Source: Melastoma dodecandrum (Eukaryota; Streptophyta; Magnoliopsida; Myrtales; Melastomataceae). Taken from it: DNA of 64,000 nt. The position numbers and the translations under genes are program-made. Below the pieces are notes generated by a model, which saw only the letters and a program-made list of their open reading frames with translations, was not told where the DNA came from and searched no databases. Position 1 is the first letter of the stretch. Each line of letters starts with the position of its first letter. The stretch covers positions 1,453,501 through 1,517,500 of the forward strand of contig JARUPY010000154.1 in the NCBI GenBank assembly GCA_029817715.1, written 5' to 3'. Positions 12,469 through 24,277 of the stretch are shown here, piece after piece.

Positions 12469-12822
12469 TTAAGGGCACTTGGGTCGGCCCTTGGAATTCC
12501 TCTTGTCCCTATAACAAGGGCACTCGTGCTTGTTCCCATAAGTGCCGGAGGGAACACATCTGCACTCCTCGCAACACAAATTGCAGTACTTCATGCATCT
12601 GTCCGCAAACCCTGCCCTTGAGCACCTCCCGCTGCACTTCCTCGTGCACAAGCCTTCAGATACAGATCAAATCACATTCACAAAATCATTAAACTCAGAC
12701 GGCATCATCATTTACAATCGACCAACAAGGGTTCCCTCACCGGTGTAAGCATCTGCTGACTGCATAAAGCCGGAGCTGATGAGAAGAAAGCAGATTACCA
12801 GTGCATAAAGCAGAATCTTCAT
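12469..12822 (-). CDS. GASA/snakin gibberellin-regulated peptide
   Basis: Two exons on the minus strand: 12822-12741 and 12653-12469, together 267 nt for 88 residues. The first exon encodes a hydrophobic signal peptide ([20 protein letters not shown]). The second encodes the GASA domain with exactly twelve cysteines in the family spacing ([35 protein letters not shown], and a C-terminal KCP). Such secreted peptides act in the apoplast in growth responses to gibberellin and as antimicrobial snakins. There is no long proline- or lysine-rich linker between signal peptide and domain, so this is a short snakin-type member. The acceptor is AAG rather than CAG but gives the only in-frame join. A TATA-like TATATAT lies at about 12896-12902, roughly 75 bases upstream of the start. 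Confidence 0.93.
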
Positions 12823-12895
12823 GACTCTGAAGACTGGCCAAATATTTTTTTCCCCACAAAATTTTCCCAATGTTTTTTACTCTTCGGGCATATTA

Positions 12896-12902
12896 TATAT
12901 AG
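12896..12902 (-). promoter_or_regulatory. Probable TATA box of the GASA gene
   Basis: The minus strand reads CTATATATAATATG here, about 75 bases before the GASA start codon. The position is suitable for a core promoter with a short leader. Confidence 0.5.
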
Positions 12903-13169
12903 CCGCAGTGTGGAGGCCGTGATCAACCCATACGATTGAAGATAATGTATCTCCTCACACTTTTCAATGAAAGAGATAAGAAATCGTTCAGACAATTTTA
13001 ATTTTATTTTTATAATTTGCCAAAGCGACCGAACAAAGTGTCCAATGATAATAGAACTGAGCAGCCCATTTTCCACAAATGCTTTGATAAATTTTGGGTA
13101 ACGTAACTACATAAGACACATTCACTCTTAACACATTATAAGTACAACAATTAGTGATGAAATTTTGGA

Positions 13170-16100
13170 TTAACCTCCCATGCCATGCGATGGACCGATC
13201 ACGTGCCTGTTCAGCGATGGCGTTCCCTCCTCCATAGACAACATATTGACCTGCACAGTTCATCACCGGGAGTAAGATATAAAGATTAGAGGAGTTTGAA
13301 CTGACGGTCGAAGGACCGGAAGAGGTTCGCACCTTCACAATCTCTGATCTCGAGTTAGGACTCAGGTAGGAAACCAGGACACTCATGTTGAAGTCCTGCA
13401 ACAACACGGCACTAATCAAAACAGACACCGAAAGGAGAGTTCATTTATGAAAGGATTGGAAACTGAGAAAGGCTTGTCATCATCTTTTCCTTCCTTAACG
13501 CCGGATTACAGCCAAGCCAAAAAAGTCGATATTGAAAGAATTTGGCATTACTCACCTGGTGGGGATCGCTCCGCAATGACTGCACAAAGATAGGCGAACT
13601 CGGAGTTCGTCCCTGAAAGCAAAGAACATGAAACAAACTAGTGGTTAGATCCCAAGTTGTTATTCCATAATGGTTATAAGATACATGTCGTCGTAACTTA
13701 CAACACATTATGGAAAAGTAAATCAATAACTGCTCAATCGTGAACTTATATCATATCAACAACACATTTTGATGCTTTCTTAACAAGTTCAAATAAAGAT
13801 AATCTGCCAAACAAGTCGGATCATCATGCAACTCACATAGTACGGTAAACCAGAACTATTAAGTTTCTTAATATAAACAGTATGGCATCTAGTGAAAAGA
13901 AATTACTCAACTTGACCAGTTTACCTCCAAAGAGACGTCCCTGAGACGCCTTCCTGTTTTAGTGCAACAAACACGGACAACGTTCTCATCACAACTCCCG
14001 CTAATAATATAGTCCCCGCCATTCATGTAATATGAACGTGTGTAGTTCTGCGAGCTTCTAGTCGGACGAATCCCAAAATCCAGATGCAGCCTTCCATCAG
14101 CAGTCATAAGCTGCTTAACCTGACAAATCTCAAATAGGCTCAAAATTTCAATGAGGAACAAAAACATGCATAAGAAGATACTTCAGAAGGAAAGAAAAGG
14201 CTAATTTCTCATTCCGGATTACCAAAAGTTTCAAGCAATCATGTAGGACAAAAATGGAGCTACAACCAAAAGATAGATGTTATTTCATCGACAAGCATTA
14301 GTACTTTGATGATCATTACGTTTCCGTTTTCAGAAAGAAGCTATAACAATTTTGACTGTTGTAATCCATCGGCTAACTAAAACCATTTCTTCATTTGACG
14401 ATAAAATATTGAAACCTAATTCCCACACAAATGGACAAAACCACAATATGCACATCCTGATAATAGTAATAGATAACAATAACGATTTAAAATACCTCGT
14501 TGTCAACAGCTGATGTGAGAAGATACCGATCGTCTGGAGAAAAACAAACCATAACATTTCCCTTTGTACTACTCACTGTATAACAAGGATGGATTGGATT
14601 TTGACGCAAGTCCCACAACTTGACATCTCGATCGAATGATGAAGAAGCAAACAGAAATGGAGAATGGTTGGCAAACTTAACGACATTTATGTGCTCTCTA
14701 TGCATGTTGACAAACACTTGCAGATGCTTTCCACTTGCAATATCATATAAACCCACATTCTTGGAGTATCCACATGCAAGAAATAGTTCATCAGTACTGT
14801 TCACGTGGACAGACGTTAGTTGGTCAAACTTGTCAAAATGCTGTGAAGGAATACTTGGCGACACATTCTTTATATTGTATAGTTTTATTGTTCCATTGTC
14901 AGAGCCAGCGAGGACCTGTTATTCACAGAAAAAGAAGAAAATTATCAAACGAGAGGATAATTACCATTAAAAGCCAAAGGCATTACACAAATTAAAATGC
15001 CAATTAACAGTACTCGTATTAACATATGAATGCCAATATATAGTTCCATATTAGTCCAACAAATTTTCAGAATCAGATTCATTAAAGAAAACATACAACA
15101 AAGGTGAAGATTGGGCTCGATGACAGGTCCAGAATTAGGATCACTAGATAGTAGATACATACCAAGGAGGGAAACTTCTTGAGCCAGCAGAGTCCTAAAA
15201 TGCTAGCAGCCACCGTATTAGGTGGGATACAGCAAACTGTATTATTTGTCTTGTGATTAACAACTACAACTTCACCATCCAATGTCCCAAAAACCATCAG
15301 AGTCTGGTCAGATGGATGGTATTCAAACTGCCTGGGGCGGAAGGACGAATGCCCAGGCGCTGAATTGGTTGCAAAAGAAAGTGGCTGCAATGAAGGCCAT
15401 GCTGAAGATCCAATTTTCGCTGCAGATAAAGAGTGTGAGAAGTGATATTGGGAGCCCCCAGAAGGATAAACCTTCTTATATTTGCAGTGACTCAAAGAAG
15501 TACGACTTTCATTGATTTCTCGATTTCGTAAGATACTCGCAAGACTTTGTCTAGAAGGTGTTCTGTATGGGAGCGATTCAAAGTACATCGAAAAGACTGT
15601 GCCTGCCCTTTCCCTGTCAACAGCCCTTATGGGAACCTCATCCAAAACTTGCAAATTGGGTAGTGAAGCTATAATGAATTCCCTGTAATGTCTCTCAAAG
15701 CAAATGTGGGAGGACCATAGGGCAATATAGTTTGATCCACTGGTTGTAAAGCCTAATCTGGATGAAGCAAAGAATGCTTCCCTCTGACTTGGATTTGCTT
15801 CAAACAAATTGACCTGCGTGATAATATTACGAAATGTCAGTTCCATTTAAACCAAGAACTTTTTTAATTATCCATTAACCAAATAATTCTTCATATGACA
15901 GACAACATGCATGTATGCATCAAAATTGATAAAACCATAATAGTCCTGTTGTATACAAAAATAAAAAAAGAATAAAAAGAGTCCTATAAACAAACAAATA
16001 AAAGGGTAATACTCCTTTGGGTAGAACTCTCTCCATGTGTTTTGCTAATATTTTCAAGCATCGTGACTTTTAACCACTCCGGTCAGCTGTGTCCATTTGA

Positions 16101-19100
16101 AGTTCCACAACAATAAATACAAGTCTGAGCTTCGACACAGAGATTACCCTTTTCGTCATCCGTTGGTCTTGTACCACCCTCCCCAATCCACACGAATTAC
16201 GGAGATACACCGGGTTCTCACCTTTTTTACTTTTAAATAGTATATTAATTATGACACCAACATGGTACATCCGATGTATGGGTATATATACACGATATGA
16301 TGCCCACATAAATAATACACAAATTTCTTCGTTTGGATAATAATTCTCCGGAATTCCATAAAACAAAATTCTGGTTAATCTACCAAGGTCACCACTGAAG
16401 TGCTTAATCTCCTTGCCATTACAGTAGAACTACATGAAAAAGAATTCAGCTGACAGCCATAATACAAGGGTAATAATTATGAACATGAAATAAAAGGTAG
16501 AAGGAAGATGAAGTGAGGTCAGTATTTCAATTCTTACCTCATCATGGGGTACACTCTCATTCCCTAAAGAGATTGGACTCGCTATGTCATCCACCGACTC
16601 ATATTCCTGCCTGGCAGTAAAAAGTTCAACTTCATCATCATCCATTTCTCCAAGGTCATGATCATCGATTACATTATTGAACGAATACATTGTCTCTAAA
16701 ATAGTATCTGGAGTAGGTTCACTGATGAGATCATAGGATTCGACAAACTGTACTCCCTTAAGTGGAACATTGTTGTTTCTAACCGGTTCTATGGTCAAGT
16801 CTCCATCAGTCTTGCAAAACAACCTTTGGAATCTTAGTTCTGTCAAAGAAGGAAGCTTAGAAAGAGAAGCCACTGTCGTCCAGAGATTTGAGACTCGTGT
16901 CTCACATAATGATAGGAACCTCAAATTGGGCATGGAAGAAAAGCAATCTTTCTGGAAACTAATAAGTGAATTACTGAAGTCCAAATTCAGTTGACGTAGC
17001 TGCCTAAATTGGCCCCTCATGTTGAGTTTCCGAAAATGTGAAAACCTCATCGTTAGAACTTCACATTCCAACCCATGGCCTGATATAGTCCTACAGGTTA
17101 AACAAATTTGTGGCATAATCAGCACTTGAATGATGCTATAGTTTAGAAACTTCAACCAGAAAACAGAGAGGTAATCAATCCACCTTTAAGTCGCCAGGGC
17201 ACATTTCTAGCATTCTTAGAATAATTAAATTGTACTTACAAATCACACAGGCATAACCACCGCCAAGCAATTAAATTGTAGTATATATCATAATTTATCC
17301 GAATGTCCAAGTAATTCCTACGCCAGAAATAATGAAATACTCAAAATAATGTTTCTCAGAGGCTGGCCTCGAGGATTGTAGTACACTACACTAGTTATTT
17401 CTCCACTAGGTTTATGTTCTCTACAACCACTTGCTGAAATGATGCAAGCTTATATGTCCATCATAAAACAGTTCTCATGCCCAATATTAAACAACTTCAA
17501 CTGAACACCATCAACCTCAGTTGAAGCCTCCTTAATTTATCGAATTTCAGTCATTTAAAAACTGAGCCCAGCCATGATGAATGAATTTAGATAGTGGTGA
17601 GATTGAATATAATGAACCTAATCAGGTATTTCTTCAGTGTCATGGATCCATTACTGTGCCACTATTAGCATGTCATATTGTAAGGATAACCAAGAGCAAT
17701 GCAAAAAACATCAAAGAGTATATCCATTGTTTCCTTCAAAATAATCCTTTTTAACAGACAGGACTCCGCATATTTTCCCAGACAATCAATTAAACTACCC
17801 CAAAAAAAGGTTTCCATGCTTATCTTAGGAAACTAGAAGCCCCAATCCCAGGTGGATAAGAGAACATCAATATCAATCACAGAATTCTGCTCGGAATGGA
17901 AAACTAATTCCTATTAATCCATAACAGGTGGATATGGCAACAATTTTCAGTCAAATAACAAATGAGGACAATCATATACCGCAAAAAGTCACCTCCCAAG
18001 CAGATATCCACAACCTGGAGCACCCGGAGCTTTCCACCCAAAGCAACAAGCAGTGGGAAGAGCTGTTCTCCACTTAATCCTGACGAAGTCTCGTTTCGAA
18101 TCTCAACCACCTGGATCTCAGACTCAACTATACTCATGAATAGATTACGCAGTGGCACATAATCACTGCCCTTGAGGTCATCCAATGTAAACTCCACATA
18201 GCATGTCTCCTCCCTGGCTTTCCTATATTCAGCCTGAAAAGGAGTTACTTGGAAAATTTCTTACTTCAGACATACAAGACTAACAGAAAACATGTGACAC
18301 TGAATAAATCTTTAATTTGTAATTCTGATGGAGAGTGTGTCAAAAGTTCTTCAGAATTCCTGCAACTTATGTTTATTTGTACTCATACATGCACGTGTTG
18401 GTTAAATATCCTAACAAGATAATGGATTTTTCAAATCCTCTCGTACTAAGATTTGTGTGGACATCAACAAGCTCAGTATTCATACATATGGAATCAACTA
18501 ATATTACTAGTAAATCAATGTAGCCTCATAGTGAAATCAATAAATAGTTCTGATTTGCATATGTCAGGATGTAGATTCATGATCCGCGTACAAGACTGCC
18601 CAGAGAAATGAAACAAAAACATTAACAGCAGAGATATATCTCATATTTTCCATATAAAGTATTAAGATAGTGCTTCATTGGAAGTAAAAAGCCTCCGCTC
18701 AAGCAGACAGTTGCTGAACTTCAAGGCTCTGGTGCACCACAGCACTTCCACAAGGAATTATTCAAAAACAAGAAATTCATGACCATCCACAAAATCCGGG
18801 CCAAAGAATTTTTATAAAATATTGCAAAGCACAACCTCAGAGATTGCAGCCAAAATTGCTAGGTTTGGGGAGACCTCACAAACACGGCAACTTTCACAGT
18901 ACCTGAGAAACAGGAAACAATTCATGGGCACGAAAAAATAGCGACAGCATGGAGTCAGAGTCACAAGGTCGAACAATGGGCTCATTCATCCTGAGCCCGT
19001 ACTGAAATGGTTCCCGTAGTTATTATTCCAGAAAACAAAGATAGAACAGGGTGTCACATAATCAAATAGAATAAAAAACTGAAATGGATTAAAAAAAGGT

Positions 19101-19326
19101 TCGAATTTTCTCAGAATCGGACCAACATTCATCCAATAAAAGCATAGACGCAACGCGACCTCGTGAATCACCTGTGAATCAAGCGCTTGCTCCCCACCCC
19201 CCAAAAAAAAAAAAAAACCCAAAAAAAAATTTTTTCTTACTAACACAGGTCAATCCATAATCAACAAGAGATGGGGTGGGCAGGGGAGACATACCCAGAT
19301 TCTAATTCGGGAATCCTGAGGACCAT
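13170..19326 (-). CDS. LRR plus WD40 repeat protein, DWD-type (DHU1-like)
   Basis: Ten minus-strand exons: 19326-19295, 18902-18836, 18233-17983, 17090-16538, 15813-15163, 14915-14496, 14119-13925, 13612-13556, 13395-13333, 13250-13170; total 2370 nt, 789 residues. The N-terminal third has leucine-rich repeats (LRQLNLDFSNSLISF, MPNLRFLSLCETRVSNLW) and an LRR cap reading ASLPNLQVLDEVPIR. The C-terminal half is a WD40 propeller with repeats ending in VALYD-like and VKLWDLR strands. SSSFDRDVKLWDLR fits a DWD box, used by CUL4-DDB1 E3 ligase receptors, except for one alanine early in the motif. In Arabidopsis a similar protein, DHU1, restrains UV-B signalling; that role is knowledge of the family, not shown here. 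The ten-residue first exon was chosen because a good acceptor (TTTCCTGTTTCTCAG) precedes exon 2 and the ATG at 18989 reads out of frame. The last exon (VNMLSMEEG...HGMGG) matches the family C-terminus. Confidence 0.85.
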
Positions 19327-19940
19327 CCTGGCCCAAGTTGGGAGAAAAGAACCTTCCCGGGGTCCTTCACCTCAATTTATCAGTCGTCTCCGGAGGAAGG
19401 AAACCTGTCCACCCCAATTTTGTTGCCGACAGTCGTCGGGGGGAGTCGTGGGGACCGAGGAGGTGTGAAAATAAACGCAAGCCTTCATGGGATATTTTAC
19501 CTTTACCTCGTCAATACTTGTTCTTATCATAGTATTTTGTTGTGTTCTGTTTGGTAGTAACACGATAATAAAATAAAGAAAAGAAAAAGGGAATGGAAAC
19601 ATCAAGGGGGATGATGATATTTGTCCAAACCACTGAGAAGATCCTCTTTTTGCACGATTACATGATCTTTATACATACATTCACCAATTCCCATGAAGAG
19701 TTTCTTTTTTTTTTAAATGTTGAATATGAGCAGCAGGAAAAAGAGAGAAATTTCACCCCAAAAAATATAATAATCCTCAAATTATATTATCCAGAAAAAA
19801 ATAATAATACAAAAAAATGTAGCGACTCGGACTCAGCTCAGATCCAATAACCAAAACAGCAGGAGGAGATGGAGTAAAATATACAGTAGATATATATAGA
19901 GAGAGAGGAGTAATAGGAGCGATGTGATGAAAATGAATGT
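19327..19940. other. Intergenic region between LRR-WD40 and AGP genes
   Basis: The left part is the leader and promoter of the LRR-WD40 gene, and the right part the 3' UTR of the AGP gene. It contains A- and T-rich runs but no convincing gene. Confidence 0.5.
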
Positions 19941-20629
19941 CTAAAGCATCAAGGAGGATGAGAAGAGGAAGAAGAGGACAGCCCATCCCCATGCCAAACT
20001 CTCCACCGTCATCCTTCTCGTACTCCACGTCTTCTCAGCCCCACTCTGCAACCATCACAACCACAAAGCCAGCGAGAGTCTTATGTTGTGTTTGATGCTA
20101 ACAGAAGTGACATTCTAGGACCAAGTGTTGGCTCTCTTTTGCTTACCTGAGTGGCCTGCGATGGTCCCGGAGCTAAGGTCGTTAGGCTTGGTGCGGGTGC
20201 CTCAGTGGGAGGAGCAGGGGGGCTCTCCAAGGCCGGCGATGGTGCTGGGGAACTCGGCTTCTTGGCAGGGGCTGGAGCAGGGACCGACGCCGGGGGAGAG
20301 GCGAGAGGAGCTGGCGGGGGGACTGCGGGAGGAGGAGTTGCGGGTGGCGGGGGGGCGGGAGGAGGAGTAGCGGGAGGGGGAGGTAGGTTTGGGGGAGGGG
20401 CGGAGACGGGAGGGGGCATTGACGCAGGGGGAGGGGTCACTGGTGGAGTTGGGGCAGCAGGGGGGGTGGTTGGTGCTGCCGCCGCCACAGGAGGGGAGGC
20501 GGTAGGAGCTGTCGGGGTAGGAGGGGTGGGAGTGGATGTAGGGGATGCAGCCGGGGCCTGTCCACTTACGCCAGCTACCGCGAACGCAGTGCAGGCAAGA
20601 GCAAGCCATGAAAGCTGCCCCATTTTCAT
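19941..20629 (-). CDS. GPI-anchored arabinogalactan protein (AGP17/18/19 type)
   Basis: Two exons: 20629-20147 and 20045-19941, 588 nt in all, 195 residues. The product starts with MKMGQLSWLALACTAFAV, a signal peptide ending near VSGQ, where N-terminal glutamine is typical of mature AGPs. The body is almost entirely Pro, Ala, Ser and Thr in AP, SP, TP and PPP patterns, the sites of hydroxyproline arabinogalactan addition; it holds one KK dipeptide where lysine-rich AGPs have a basic block. Exon 2 encodes a polar stretch and a C-terminal hydrophobic tail (AWGWAVLFFLFSSSLML), a GPI-anchor signal. It should be an extracellular proteoglycan at the plasma membrane or wall. An intron just before the anchor signal is known in this group. 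Long antisense open frames here are shadows of the GC-rich repeats. Confidence 0.88.
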
Positions 20630-22193
20630 GCTTACAATGTCACGTGGCCGGTCCGAGGCCGGGAAGAGGTGGAGGAAGGGGAAGATCTTTGTTTGAACTA
20701 GGGGTGGAGATGAGAAGAGTGCAAGGGAGAACAACAGGTTTTTGTAGAAGAAGTAATAAATAGGCGTTCTTCATTTCGACCATGTTTCTATCATTCCCAT
20801 TGCCTTTTTTCCATTTTTCCTGATGAGTAAGTATCTTTCTCCTAAAAACGCTATTTCCCTTTAAACTAATAAACAACTCCCTAAATACACTCTTTAGATG
20901 TATTTAATGGGAGTAACACAAGTTATTTCCGAAGTAGGAGAGGACAGGAGAGGAGAGGAGAGGTGCAAAGGAAACCAAATGATGGAGGGAAGAAAGAAGA
21001 GAAATTGTGATTGCACGCCAAGATACATTTGAACAATCTGCCCCCATCACCACAATGATGCATTTTTTGCAATTCAGTACTGTGATATGCAGAGATACTC
21101 AGGAATGTCTCAAAAATCAACCCCTCTTGTCCGAATGCGTGAATTTCCAACTGGCAAGTGTTTTTTTGTGTAGGATCAAAGCAAAAGCAATACCTTGCAA
21201 ATGAAACAAAAAGGCTAACCATATATTATTGATGTACAAGCCATGCTTTTCATTATGGGACTTGTGTTCAAGAATATGGGCAAAAGGGAATGACAGCACA
21301 CACACACACAGAACACATTACCAACCGGTAGGACCAATCACTTCGAACACCAACCGAGACAGACATGATGATCAAGACACTAAATTATCTAACACCAAAT
21401 GAAAACCACAATAAGAAAAGGAAACAAAGAAACCCTTGCTTGTAACTCAATCCAATCCATCCTACAAGAAGTCGTTGGCATGTCCCTTTAGTTTTTCCCC
21501 TTACCCTAACTACAAAATCCCACCCAATCACTACAAGACATGCACATATGTTAATGATCTGTCCGTAGAGATGGGGGGAGGACACGATTGTTTCCCTTTA
21601 AGGTTTCTTTCTTGTAGGATCATATCAAATTCATCATCATCATTTTCTCGCCCATTCATCCCAACTGTTTAACAAAATCATGGGTCACGTTAAAAAAAAA
21701 TTCCCAAATGATTTCGGATCGAGTGGTCATCATGGGATGGTGTTGTTGGTGTCATCATTTTGTTCATGCCCCTCAGAGCACCTTTTAACCTTTGGTCCCA
21801 TGCAAATAGAATAGACGAACTATTTCTTTGGTGTTTGTCACGTTATGCCATCATCTAGGGGCTATGTAATAATAATAACGTGTAGCTCTCTAATAACTTC
21901 GGTAACATAATTCACGTGTCCCCGACAACATAGCTAGTTGTGCGTGTCCCCACAAAGTTTTATTGTATCGATTGGATATCCCATCTTCTTAAATAAAGTC
22001 TCTTTGAATCTCCGGCCCAAATTCAACGGCCCATGATCGGGTCCGTAAAAAAGCCCATTTAAGTAGTGGAAAGAAGGAGAGCCCAATTTCATTTTTTTTT
22101 TTCAAATTTATTTGTATTTATGTAATGAAAATATAAATGAGGGACTCTCTCCCTCTCTCTCCACTTTATCTTGTTTGTTCCCGCAAAATACAA
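20630..22193. other. Intergenic region between divergent AGP and SWIB genes
   Basis: About 1.5 kb with the AGP promoter on the left and the SWIB promoter on the right. A GAGAG-rich tract lies near 20940-20965 and a short (CA)n microsatellite at about 21297-21310. A pyrimidine-rich CTCTCTCCCTCTCTCT leader precedes the SWIB start. I see no gene in it. Confidence 0.5.
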
Positions 22194-23205
22194 ATGGCAG
22201 CAGCGGCTCCCACCTCCGCGGCTACGAACCCTCGCTCCCTCTCCGCCGTCGTGTCCCTCGCCCACTTCTCCTTGTCCTCCCCTTCCTTCCTCCATGGACC
22301 GCTCCTCCGCCGGCGCGACTCCGCCTCCGTCAGAGTTAGGGCGGTGGCCTCCTCTTCTCCCAAGCCCAAGGGTGAGCTTCGGGGAATCATGAAGCCCCGA
22401 CGCGTTTCCCCTGAGATGGAGGCCGTCGTCGGCGTCCCCGAGATCCCCCGCACCCAGGCCCTCAAGCGTATCTGGGCTCACATCAAGGAGAACAACCTCC
22501 AGGTCTTTCTTTTCTTTTGTCCTCTTCGGATATAAAGGAAGCGATTAGGTTGAGTTTGTATTCGTGAATGGTTTGGTTTTGGAGTTTTGGTAGTTGACGC
22601 TGATACGCTTGACCCTATAATTGTATTGCTGGCTCAAATGGTGGAATGTGTTCGCACTGTCCGTCTCCGTAAGTTCTGACGATAACTGAAGCCGTTTGAC
22701 GGCTTGGTATATTATTAAATATTCAAGCATTTTGGGGAATGTGTGTTTTGTGGTATGGCGTTTGACACTTCTGTTGCGAATTTCTTCATCATCTTGCCGT
22801 CCTCTGCACATAAAAATTGCAGTGAAAGCAGCGTCTTCATGGGAAGATCTCCGTCTTTCCCATTTGTTAGTTATGTTAGCCTTGATAGTTTGCGCTTCCA
22901 AATGACTAATTCTAATCTGTTTGCTTGGTACAATTCTAACTGGGAAACTTCTTTGATGACTGTTACCTGCCCTGCAAATGAGTTGCGGAACCAGCTTGTT
23001 TCGTGGAATAGTCTCTTGTTACATTTCTTTTATCCCTTGAGTGCACATCATCTAAATAGCGTGGGGTTTCCTATGTTTGCTTTGTCAGGACCCTAATGAC
23101 AAGAAGGTCATAATCTGTGACGAGAAGCTGAAGAAGATATTCGGTGGGAAAGAACGTGTCGGTTTCCTCGAGATCGCTGGGCTGATCGGTCCTCATTTCC
23201 TTTGA
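22194..23205 (+). CDS. SWIB/MDM2-domain protein, organelle-targeted
   Basis: Two exons, 22194-22502 and 23089-23205, give 426 nt and 141 residues. The N-terminal 55 residues are rich in Ala, Ser and Arg (SLSAVVSLAHFSLSS, LLRRRDSASVRVRAVA), a plastid or mitochondrial targeting peptide. The rest is one SWIB domain: MEAVVGVPEIPRTQALKRIW, HIKENNLQDP, then NDKKVIICDEKLKKIF and a C-terminal LIGPHFL. Family members of this small type are nucleoid-associated proteins in chloroplasts and mitochondria, and some compact DNA. There is no chromatin-remodeller context in a protein this size. The intron falls in the usual place, directly before DPNDKK. The start is the first ATG after a pyrimidine-rich leader. 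Confidence 0.92.
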
Positions 23206-24277
23206 TGACACCGGGCGTATAATGTAGCTGAGTAGCGGATAGGTAAACCATGGGTAAATCAGTAATGCCCTGTTTTTGTCCGACGGTCGGAGTTTTAGCC
23301 CCACTCTATAGATTTTGCATCTTTGTTACCCAGCTGTTGAAGGTGTCTATCATGTTGATGAATGTTATTGCCCCTTTGATGCTCAGATCTCTTTGTCCCA
23401 TTTTGCCTTATTTGTCCCGGCTGTCGGTATAATACGAGCCACAGAACCACGTTAAATCTTTAGGGTTCCAAACCCATAAGAAATTTCATTTGTTGAACTA
23501 ATTATCTGCTATTACAATGTTCGAAGCGATTAAAGTGGTCTAGGTACAAATAGTGAGCAACTTCCTCATGCATTATCCCCCACTTCTAATCATTCAATCA
23601 ACTAACACATTATCAAAGTGGTCTAGCTGGTTACCATCCTCTGCTTTGACAGACGGTGTCGCAGATCAGACTCACCAACTGCTTGGCTTGGCGACTCCTA
23701 CCCTTGGAGTATGCCTGCCCGACCATCTTGCGAGGAGAAAAATCATAGCGCCGATTCCAACCATATTTCCGGTCAGACAGACATTCTGCCTTATTCTTCT
23801 TAAGGATCCAGATCATATTCTTCCATTGAGGACAAGGGTCTCCCCTCCTGATCGACTGATCTTGCATAGCGGTGGTCTTCACCGCGACAGTAATCGGACT
23901 CTCTGAGCTCACCATCCACGAGAACATCAGAGCCAGGGGATGGCTCCTTCAAGAACTCATCGGCCTCCTTTTCTTTGCGATAGCTGTATTTCTCTGTGAT
24001 ATTAGCCTGTAGCACGTGGCATATTCATCCCAGCAGACTTCCATTAACAAGGGCGGTTCAATTATGGGGCACCCGCCATCAATACTTAGTTTTTGCGGCC
24101 TAAGTGACAGCATTAGCCAACACTAACACACTCACCCTCCGCTCTTTCGAAAGTTGCAGTACAAGATTTCATTACAAATTGTACATGTATTAGTTTTTTC
24201 ATTATTAAAAATAAAGATGCAAAGTATGGTATAGTTAGTGATAGTTTGGTATTTAATGCCGAGACCCCATCTCTTTC
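23206..24277. other. Intergenic region with unexplained minus-strand open frames
   Basis: The first few hundred bases are the SWIB 3' UTR. On the minus strand, 24015-23800 encodes an acidic 71-residue frame (EKEADEFLKEPSPGSD, LSSMEEYDLDP). An overlapping frame, 23927-23631, encodes a basic one (KYGWNRRYDFSPRKMVGQ). Their composition looks more protein-like than random, but I recognise neither and they may be a decayed fragment. Confidence 0.35.

Noticed and set aside
12988..13428. Extended C-terminal reading of the LRR-WD40 gene through 13333
   Set aside because: Reading through the GTGCGA donor gives non-conserved sequence, whereas splicing to 13250 gives the family C-terminus ending HGMGG.
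18903..18989. ATG at 18989 as start of the LRR-WD40 gene
   Set aside because: Reading from it runs out of frame into a stop just after 18902. The sequence before 18902 is a pyrimidine-rich acceptor, so an upstream exon was chosen.
20151..20696. Long Gly/Ala-rich open frame on the plus strand
   Set aside because: It is the antisense of the proline-rich AGP exon; GC-rich Pro codons keep the opposite strand open. The minus-strand product has a signal peptide and GPI signal.
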